The notes beneath the pieces were generated by a model. It made no database searches. It was not told the DNA's origin and saw only the letters and a list, made by a program, of their open reading frames with translations. Positions 57,560 through 64,000 of a stretch of 64,000 nucleotides of DNA are shown piece by piece (the stretch's first letter is position 1; every line of letters starts with the position of its first letter). The DNA lies in the NCBI GenBank assembly GCA_946894095.1, contig OX335642.1, forward strand, positions 28,717,021-28,781,020, written 5' to 3'. The translations under genes were made by a program, and so were the position numbers. This DNA is from Incurvaria masculella. Taxonomy: Eukaryota; Arthropoda; Insecta; Lepidoptera; Incurvariidae.

Positions 57560-57985
57560 TTTTAATTTTAAGTAAAGATCCAGTTAGTTTTTGAAAACAT
57601 TTACTGACGATACACTTATTATTTCCTCAGGTAGGCCGTTCCAATTATCCACAACTCTGTTTGTTAGGAAATGTTTTCGAGGATTTGTTGATGCTAGGGT
57701 GCGATTTATCTTTAGCGAGTGACCGCGTAGCCTTTCGTTAGTGTTAAATATGTACATTGTTTTGAAATTATTGACATCATAGGAATCATGCAGTATTTTA
57801 TATGTTTCGATAAGATCCCCACGCTGTCTGCGTTTTTCCAGTGTTGTGAGGCCTAATAGCTTTAGTCGGTCCTCATAAAGTTTGTTTTTCATGGTGACTA
57901 CCATCTTTGTTGCTCGTCTTTGGACTTTTTCAAGTACATCTATATCCTTCTTGAAGTAGGGGCTCCAAACTTGGTAGGCGTATTC
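57560..57985 (-). pseudogene. LINE reverse transcriptase C-terminal relic
   Basis: On the - strand, AYQVWSPYFKKDIDVLEKVQ, RRATKM, then YEDRLKLLGLTTLEKRRQRG and DLIETYKILH are the post-RT region of CR1/L2-like LINEs (vertebrate and insect elements have RRATK, RL--LGL-TLE-RR-RGDLIE-YKI). It ends FLTNRVVDNWNGLPEEIIS, also typical. About 106 codons are open; the upstream RT core is gone, so it is a 5-prime truncated copy, distinct from both other LINE families here. Confidence 0.85.
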
Positions 57986-58424
57986 AAGAAGTTATTGGAG
58001 ATTTTTCTCTATGTAAAAGCGGTCCTCGATTTTCAGTGCCATCTTTTAATTGTAAATTGTCAGGTATGGAGGTATCCAGTTGGGACCCGACAGATTCTGT
58101 CACATCAACAACGCGGCGAGGTCGGCCATACAGCTAGCCGGCCTATTGAAGAAATAACCATTAAAAAATGCCTTAGAAGTTTATAAGTGCGCCCATCCGT
58201 TTCCCGTTTGTCTATGAATCGCTAGTCGCTAGAAAAGAATAGACGCACAATCAAGAAAGCTATCAAAATATGGAGCTAATGCATATTTTGAGCAAGCAAT
58301 GTAAAAATTAAGTGCAGGTGTTGAAACTAAGCAGATGATTTTTTAAATCTTTTAGCCAACTTAATTTAAATAAAAATATTTTACAAACATTTCAGTTGAT
58401 TAATACCCTATGGCTTATGTGTAG
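57986..58424. other. Unassigned
   Basis: AT-rich; possibly continuation of the truncated LINE and flank. Nothing recognised. Confidence 0.35.
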
Positions 58425-58585
58425 AGTTATGTCGAAGACCGCAGGTTCGAATCCCAGCAGGCTAGGAACCATAAGGAATGTAAGGAAGGTCCTGGCATGG
58501 CACCTAGTTCCCATGTGGTGTGTTAAGCTAATACCATGACGGTCGGTTTTGTATTAGCAATCCATGTCGTTACATAAAAAAAACC
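58425..58585 (+). mobile_element. Short tRNA-headed SINE
   Basis: GCAGGTTCGAATCCCAGCAG gives a good B box, directly followed by the SINE tail (AAGGAAGGTCCTGGCATGGC, ACCTAGTTCCCATGTGGTG, GTATTAGCAATCCATGTCG) and an A-run. The middle of the body is missing, so it joins head to tail. Confidence 0.7.
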
Positions 58586-58589
58586 TCTT

Positions 58590-58870
58590 TAGCGAGACTG
58601 AAATGTGTATTTTCCTTGGGAATCTGAGTCACTCTATGGTTCTGAACCCATGTAAAAGTTTAGGTCACGTTCCCTGCTTACTTGGTGGTAGTTGAGGCTG
58701 CATGAATTGGTACCATTTTATTGGATGAGAAATGGTCGAAGTGACTATGAAAATTTCAACTTTAATGTAGCCGAGTTCATATTAATGAAAGGACCTGCCA
58801 TGGCACCTTTTATGTTCGGGAATGCAGTGTGCTTAGACAGTTCATAGAAAACCTAAAATAGTAAAAATAT
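58590..58870 (+). mobile_element. SINE body copy
   Basis: TCTGAACCCATGTAAAAG, GAATTGGTACCATTTTATTG, GATGAGAAATGGTCGAAGTG and GGACCTGCCATGGCACC follow the SINE body. It lies directly behind the previous copy. Confidence 0.65.
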
Positions 58871-59269
58871 TTGTATTACATAAACAATGAAATGAAATGA
58901 TGTTATTTAAAATTTTATTCATGTTTTGTAACTAGATATATTAACTAGATAATATATTTTTTCACACAATTTCTTTTGTTTGGTACTCCAACCTCTCCCT
59001 AGTCATGAAATCGAAATATTCTAAATTATCATAAAACATATTTTTACATGGAAGAAACCGTAAAAATTTAACCCTAACATAATTTTACATGAAATTATAT
59101 TACAGGAGACAACAAATGGACTTAAATGTACGTCCCAGTCGGTACGACAGTGTCAGCTTTTTCGGTGTTGCCGTTTGTTGCCGGTCCGTGCACCAGTATC
59201 GGCTGTCTTCACCGTGATGCATCTCTTGTCGAGGAACCTCAGCAGATCCTGAAATAGTCGTTTCAAGTG

Positions 59270-59345
59270 TGAATATAGGCGAAAACCACAGAAGAGCTTG
59301 TATGGACACATTGTCAATATAATCGTACGGGAAGCTGGCCACAGT
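59270..59345. repeat. Dispersed repeat shared with 20650-20860
   Basis: TTGTATGGACACATTGTCAA and TATAATCGTACGGG are the inverted counterpart of 20752-20783. Family unknown. Confidence 0.45.
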
Positions 59346-59382
59346 TCAAACATCGCCTCTGTGTGCAAATGTGGTTTTTTTT

Positions 59383-59768
59383 TTATGTGACTGGACATGG
59401 ATGGCTAATACCACACCTTCTGTCATGGTATTAGCCCAACACACCACATGGGAACTAGGTGCCATGCCAGGACCTTTCTTATATTGTACGTCTACATTGA
59501 ACTGGATGAAAAACACGGACAATTTTCATTGCCGCTTCGACCATCATTCATCCAATGCGATGGTACCACCACCCTACCACCAACTGGACAAACCCTACCA
59601 CCTAGTAAGTAAGGAAGGAGACCTACAGTTTAACGTGGAATCCGAACCACGGCCAGCCTCTCTCAACGTTCGAATGGTCACCCATCCAAGACCAGACCGG
59701 ACCCAGCGTTGCTTAACCTCGGAAAGCGATCGCCGAAGTGTCGCGCCACTGGGCCATTGAGGCTGACC
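59383..59768 (-). mobile_element. 5S-headed SINE, copy 3
   Basis: Nearly identical to the copies at 30737 and 32558. The head lies at about 59675-59765, with the 5S-like block at 59678-59735 (GAGGTTAAGCAACGCTGGGT, then CTTGGATGGGTGACC); one short insertion (CCACCCTACCACCAACTGG region near 59567) distinguishes it. The tail is T-rich at 59372-59383. Confidence 0.85.
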
Positions 59769-60139
59769 GAAATGTATTTTGAAATTAGCGAAAGCAGGGC
59801 ATATAGTAAGCGCGCGGTTGGCACATCTTCCTTTTTTATTCAAGGTGAAAACGTAAATCAACTGAACCTTTGCATTCTTTTATATCAGGTGTAACAGTAG
59901 TAACTGTTAATGTAGCTAATCAGTAGTTCTAGCAAAACGACTGCACTATTTTCGCTCAGTGTTTTTGGAATATTTTATCTATAAAGTCTAAAAACAATCT
60001 TGAATAGTGTTTGGTTGTGTTCCCCACTACTGTTTACACCTGTGGAGGTGTGGGCAAAGTAAGGGAGTGAGCACAGCTAGGGATATTGGATCCTAATGTG
60101 TAGTGAGTGAAGTGGCCAACTACCCTCATCCAAACATGA

Positions 60140-61471
60140 GTGAAAATGTGGATTGCGGTGAAACTGGTGGAGAGTCCGACTCGGATGTTGGGGATCTGGT
60201 GGACGTTCCAGTCGAACGTTCCGTTCAACCGAATGAACTCCACGGAAGCACCTCAAGGTAAGCTTGAAGTTTATTTATCGAGTAAATCGAAACTTCCTAA
60301 GCAGATCGGATTAGCTAAACTGCTTCAAAACATTCCGGGTGTCTCAAAAATTAAGTACCTAACGCAGTGGAAAGCGATCGTTTATTTTGATACGCAGGAA
60401 GGTGTCCGGAGGATTCTAGAGACAGAAGCATTGGTAAAACAAGGAATTTCATGCTCTCGAACGACCGAGGTACAGAACTCGTATGGTACCGTGAGGAACA
60501 TAGATATGGACATAGAGGATAAGGATTTAATGGAGATTTTCAAGAGTGATCAGGGCGAAATAGTTTCAATTAAAAGGCTGAATATGAGAACGGAGCCTGG
60601 AAAATGGGTGAAATCAGAAGCAGTGAGGGTGTGTTTCCGGGGGCCGCGCTTGCCTCCGTACATCGTTGTGTACGGAACAAGGTGTAGCGTGGAGCCCTTC
60701 GTGTTCTCGGTGACCCAGTGCTCGGGCTGCTGGCGTTTTGGACATACCGTAAAAGTATGTCCATCTAACACAAAGACGTGCCCAAAATGTGGGGGAAAAC
60801 ATGAAAACTGTGTTGCGACGGAGTTTAAATGTGTCAACTGTAAGGGTGAACATATGGCACTCGACAAAAGTTGCCCCTTATTCCTGAAAGAGAAGCAACT
60901 TCGTCAGATTATGTCACACAACAATGTTACATATAAAACGGCAATACAAATGTATATTTCGCAAAGTACACCAGAAGTAGCACCGACAACTAGTGAAGTT
61001 GTACCAGACCAACAGCAGCCCGCACAACCTGCAAGCGTCCCTTTTCCCTCTCTGTCGAGGTCGTATGCCGCCGCATGCGCCTCAGAGAGGCCAAAAGAAG
61101 ATGCCTTGCGGAAGACTGCGTCTTCGAGCCACCCTCACGAGACCTTTTCTCCACCAGCAAGACCCCGACGTTCAGACTTTGGAAGGAAATCCCCAAGCCC
61201 ACAGCGTATACAAGCACAAAATATGCCGACAACCAGCAAGCAACCAACACAGAATGAGGAAACCATACCAGTCTATGCCTCACGCGACACAGAAGGAGAG
61301 AGCCCAAGTGCACTGCGAGAAATATTCGATCGTCTGAAAGATATTGCGGGAAGTGATGGACAGAGCTGGGGAGACAAAATTACTAGAATGGCACAACTAA
61401 TTATGAGTGAAATTATAAATTTTCTTAAAAAACTAATATTGGAAAGCTCGCTCGGAATATTCTTAAAATAA
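60140..61471 (+). CDS. LINE ORF1, gag-like zinc-knuckle protein
   Basis: A nucleic-acid chaperone that packages element RNA. The 443-residue frame has three cysteine-histidine knuckles at about residues 193-250: CSGCWRFGHTVKVC (CX2CX4HX4C), CPKCGGKHENC and CVNCKGEHMALDKSC. Before them is an RRM-like stretch; after them lies a proline- and serine-rich tail. The first 30 or so residues (MKMWIAVKLVESP...) look unnatural, whereas the overlapping frame from ATG at 60136 reads MSENVDCGETGGESDSDVGD, an acidic start typical of such proteins, and stops at 60262. A one-base indel near 60255 may have split the true N-terminus. The stop overlaps the ORF2 start (TAATG at 61469-61473). Confidence 0.85.
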   Translation: MKMWIAVKLVESPTRMLGIWWTFQSNVPFNRMNSTEAPQGKLEVYLSSKSKLPKQIGLAKLLQNIPGVSKIKYLTQWKAIVYFDTQEGVRRILETEALVKQGISCSRTTEVQNSYGTVRNIDMDIEDKDLMEIFKSDQGEIVSIKRLNMRTEPGKWVKSEAVRVCFRGPRLPPYIVVYGTRCSVEPFVFSVTQCSGCWRFGHTVKVCPSNTKTCPKCGGKHENCVATEFKCVNCKGEHMALDKSCPLFLKEKQLRQIMSHNNVTYKTAIQMYISQSTPEVAPTTSEVVPDQQQPAQPASVPFPSLSRSYAAACASERPKEDALRKTASSSHPHETFSPPARPRRSDFGRKSPSPQRIQAQNMPTTSKQPTQNEETIPVYASRDTEGESPSALREIFDRLKDIAGSDGQSWGDKITRMAQLIMSEIINFLKKLILESSLGIFLK

Positions 61472-64000
61472 TGGCTGCTAAAAATATTAATATAATTCAA
61501 TGGAACGCCCGAAGTTTAATGCCAAAGAAACTGGACCTAGAAAGTTTGCTCAACCAATTAAAAGTTCATGTGTGTCTTATATCAGAGTCCTGGCTTAACA
61601 AAAATACGCAGATGAAATTTAGTGGATATAACATTGCCAGGCGTGATAGGGAAGATGGTTACGGAGGAGTCTGTATTATGACGCACAAGTCCATAAAATT
61701 TAGGAGTCTGCCAATACAAAACCAGAACCAAAGCATCGAAGTGATAGGTGTCGAGGTATTGAACTGCCCTCCGATACAAAACATAATAGCAATTTATTGC
61801 TCTCCATCAGTACGCACCTCACAGGAAGACTGGGATCACCTTTTTGCTCAGTTTGATCAAAAAACTGTCATCGGAGGAGACTTTAATGGACACCACAATC
61901 ACTGGTCCAGCAAAATAGACACAAGAGGGGAATACATTTTTAATGCATGCATGGACAATAATCTTATTGTACTGAATAATGGTAGCCACACCAGAGTCAA
62001 ATTAAGAAGTAATATTCTGCAAGAAACTTCCCCGGATATCACATTTTGCACACCAGATATCTCCCTCATAAGCAGCTGGAAAACGACTCAAGAAAATTTA
62101 GGCAGTGATCACATTGTAATTCAACTTCGCTTTGGGATTGACAACATCGTGATCAGAAAGAAAAAAAGGAATATGAAGTTAGCTGATTGGCACAAATTTC
62201 GGGAAAAATTAGACTTTAGCTTTGGAACCTTCAAACGCCCAGAAAATGTTCAAAAGGCTTATGATTCGTTTGTCAAACATCTCGACACAGCCGCAGAGGA
62301 ATGTATCCCATGGATACATATTAACCCTAATGCACAAGAGATATTTCAACCCAAACCATGGTGGACCATGACCATATCTAAAGCCATAGCAGAGAGAAGA
62401 CTAGCGCTGACACAATTTAGGAGAACTGGTACTCCGCAAGCTTACAATGTTTTGCATAATAGGATAACTAATGCAAGAAAAGAAACAAGAAAAGCTAGAG
62501 ACAAGGGTTGGAACGATTTTTGCAATAGCGTAAACAGTCAGACATCATCAGCAGATATGTGGCGCAAGATGAGGTGGATGAAGGGCATCCGTCAAAGCAG
62601 CACAAACATCGAACGCAAAAAAGCCGAAGAACTCCTTTGCAACCTGGCCCCCGATACTGCTGAAGAACCACCGATTTCTTTTGCACATTTTGGACAAAGC
62701 ATTCTGGACGCCGCATTCACAGAAGATGAATTAGAGAGTACTTTGAAACCAAAGGACACAGCCCCAGGCATTGACGGTATTACTTATTCCATGCTGAGAA
62801 ACATGCCGCCATCTGGTAAGGTCGTATTGCTTCAATTATTTAACCTAATCTTTTCTACTGGAATTGTGCCCTTGCAATGGAGGAACATTAGAGTGATCGT
62901 CATCCCTAAACCTGGTAGGGACCCAGCTCTAACATCATCCTTTCGGCCGATCTCTCTAATGTCTTGTCCCTCCAAATTATTCAATGCGATGATTTCTAAA
63001 AGGCTAGAGTGGTTTGCAGAACATAATAATTTAATAAGTAATTCCACACATGGCTTTCGACGAGGACAATCTTGTCTAGATAATCTGTCTCGACTAGTGA
63101 CTACTATTCATCTAGGACAAGTTAAAAATGAACCCACTCTAGCCTGTTTTGTTGATATTGATAATGCATATAATAATGTTAATTTAAATTCATTGATAAA
63201 TTGCTTGAATGAATTTAAGTTTGGAAAACTGATGTGTCAATATATTTGGAGCTTTTTAAGAGTTCGATATCTTGAAATAGAGTCTGAAAATATTTGTGTA
63301 AAAAGAAAATGTAACAATGGCCTTGCCCAGGGGGACCCTATGTCTCCGATCCTATTTAATATTGTTACCATCTGTATTTGTAAACATATTGTCAATGTAG
63401 GTATAGCTCAATATGCAGACGATTTTATATTTTTTATCACCTCTCAAAAGTTGCAATTTGCAGCCGAAATTATAGAGCAGGCTCTCGAGACAATGTCATG
63501 TTTACTAAATGATATAGGATTAAGACTGTCTGAAACAAAAACTGAATGTTGTGTTTTTTCAAGGGGAATGCGGAGAAAACCAATTAAAATTACTATTGAT
63601 GGAAAAGAGTTAGCACGCAACCCCAATGTTAGAGCTTTAGGATTATGGTTAGATCAAAGTTTAAATTGGAAAAATCATGTAAAAGAAAACATTGTAAGAA
63701 CAGGAAAATATTTGGATATTCTTAAAGTACTAGCAGGGTCTTCATGGGGAATGCATCAAATACATTTAAGAAGGTTATATATTGCTCTTATACGTAGTCG
63801 TCTTGACTATGGATGCTTTCTGTATGGAAACTGTGCACAGTCAAACTTTAAAAAATTAACTGTACTACAGAACAGAGCTTTAAGAATAATTGGTGGTTAT
63901 GTTAAAAGTACTCCAATTCATGTGATGGAGAGTGATTTGTGCGTGCAACCACTACATGTTAGGTGCAATTATTTGGCAATGAAGTATTTGCTCAAGATTA
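61471..64000 (+). CDS. LINE ORF2, endonuclease and reverse transcriptase, open to the window end
   Basis: Starting ATG at 61471 (inside TAATG), the frame is open for 843 codons without a stop and is cut by the window. It begins MAAKNINIIQWNARSLMPKK, the usual first strand of an AP endonuclease; SESWL, GGDFNGHHNHW and LGSDHIVI give the catalytic motifs. The RT shows PGIDGITYSMLRNMP, FRPISLMSCPSKLFN, HGFRRGQSC, FVDIDNAYNNV, LAQGDPMSPILFN and YADDFIFF, then LGLWLDQSLNWKNHV and the post-RT region RLYIALIRSRLDYGCFLYG. All motifs needed for both activities are present. Whether an RNase H domain follows cannot be seen. Confidence 0.92.
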   Translation, partial: MAAKNINIIQWNARSLMPKKLDLESLLNQLKVHVCLISESWLNKNTQMKFSGYNIARRDREDGYGGVCIMTHKSIKFRSLPIQNQNQSIEVIGVEVLNCPPIQNIIAIYCSPSVRTSQEDWDHLFAQFDQKTVIGGDFNGHHNHWSSKIDTRGEYIFNACMDNNLIVLNNGSHTRVKLRSNILQETSPDITFCTPDISLISSWKTTQENLGSDHIVIQLRFGIDNIVIRKKKRNMKLADWHKFREKLDFSFGTFKRPENVQKAYDSFVKHLDTAAEECIPWIHINPNAQEIFQPKPWWTMTISKAIAERRLALTQFRRTGTPQAYNVLHNRITNARKETRKARDKGWNDFCNSVNSQTSSADMWRKMRWMKGIRQSSTNIERKKAEELLCNLAPDTAEEPPISFAHFGQSILDAAFTEDELESTLKPKDTAPGIDGITYSMLRNMPPSGKVVLLQLFNLIFSTGIVPLQWRNIRVIVIPKPGRDPALTSSFRPISLMSCPSKLFNAMISKRLEWFAEHNNLISNSTHGFRRGQSCLDNLSRLVTTIHLGQVKNEPTLACFVDIDNAYNNVNLNSLINCLNEFKFGKLMCQYIWSFLRVRYLEIESENICVKRKCNNGLAQGDPMSPILFNIVTICICKHIVNVGIAQYADDFIFFITSQKLQFAAEIIEQALETMSCLLNDIGLRLSETKTECCVFSRGMRRKPIKITIDGKELARNPNVRALGLWLDQSLNWKNHVKENIVRTGKYLDILKVLAGSSWGMHQIHLRRLYIALIRSRLDYGCFLYGNCAQSNFKKLTVLQNRALRIIGGYVKSTPIHVMESDLCVQPLHVRCNYLAMKYLLKI

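Larger units (their letters stand above)
59880..64000 (+). mobile_element. Second LINE, two ORFs, cut by the window end
   Basis: A two-ORF non-LTR retrotransposon: a zinc-knuckle ORF1 (from 60136 or 60140) and an APE-RT ORF2 (from 61471). The 5-prime boundary is uncertain; 59770-60135 is probably leader. It belongs to another family than the LINE at 1365-5020 (AQGDPMSP instead of GVPQGSVLSP). The two-ORF plan with CCHC knuckles fits the I/Jockey group. Confidence 0.85.

Noticed and set aside
59371..59760. 129-codon + frame in a SINE
   Set aside because: The same peptide appears in other SINE copies because the DNA is repeated; SINEs are non-coding.

Overview
The window is AT-rich animal DNA and most probably a moth or butterfly (Lepidoptera). 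This rests on a Pox-neuro gene and an IMPACT gene with spliced exons and GT-AG introns, and on many dispersed elements that look lepidopteran: the GGGTTCCGTACCCAAA repeat near 25.68 kb, the TATGTCCAGCAGTGGAC retroelement tail near 40.23 kb, ACCGACTTCAAA foldback elements, and Helitron ends with CTAG/T termini. No bacterial, organellar or viral genes were recognised.

Two host genes lie on the + strand. The first is Pox neuro (Poxn), a paired-domain transcription factor. Its RED half-domain exon is at 31863-32073 and its terminal exon at 35314-36017, with a matching split codon. A damaged piece of the N-terminal half-domain sits at 5973-6050 and ends at a duplicated splice donor. The first exon or exons are not visible. 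The second gene is an IMPACT homologue (RWD plus UPF0029 domains), with five coding exons at 47422-47451, 47739-47971, 51113-51251, 51706-51809 and 53970-54170. Its final exon(s) were not found. The last 90 bp of exon 5 plus the first 54 bp of the next intron are repeated in tandem, giving ten copies to 55523.

The rest is mainly transposable elements. Region by region: 1-1364 unassigned; 1365-5020 a LINE on the - strand with one frameshift; 5031-5760 a CpG-dense unassigned block; 5911-6081 the Poxn relic; 10546-11828 a mariner with an intact 341-residue transposase; 12-31 kb SINEs, MITEs, foldback elements, a decayed LINE and candidate non-coding regulatory DNA inside what may be the Poxn first intron; 32-35 kb a Poxn intron with SINE, TTAA-element and LINE pieces; 36640-41688 a nested block in which a 4327-bp Helitron-like insertion splits a 542-bp TTAA-flanked element; 42-46 kb SINEs, foldbacks and a LINE relic; 47-55.5 kb the IMPACT gene with a piggyBac-type MITE, a hAT-type element and a long-inverted-repeat element in its introns; 56-59.8 kb another TTAA element, a LINE tail and SINEs; 59.8 kb to the end a second LINE with ORF1 and an open ORF2 that runs off the window.

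Most striking are the 144-bp array across the IMPACT exon-intron junction, the similar but smaller duplication in the Poxn relic, the base-exact Helitron insertion, and SINEs with a 5S rRNA-like head that share their body with tRNA-headed SINEs. All identifications come from reading the sequence and remembered family features; no database search was run. Boundaries of repeats are approximate unless stated as exact.
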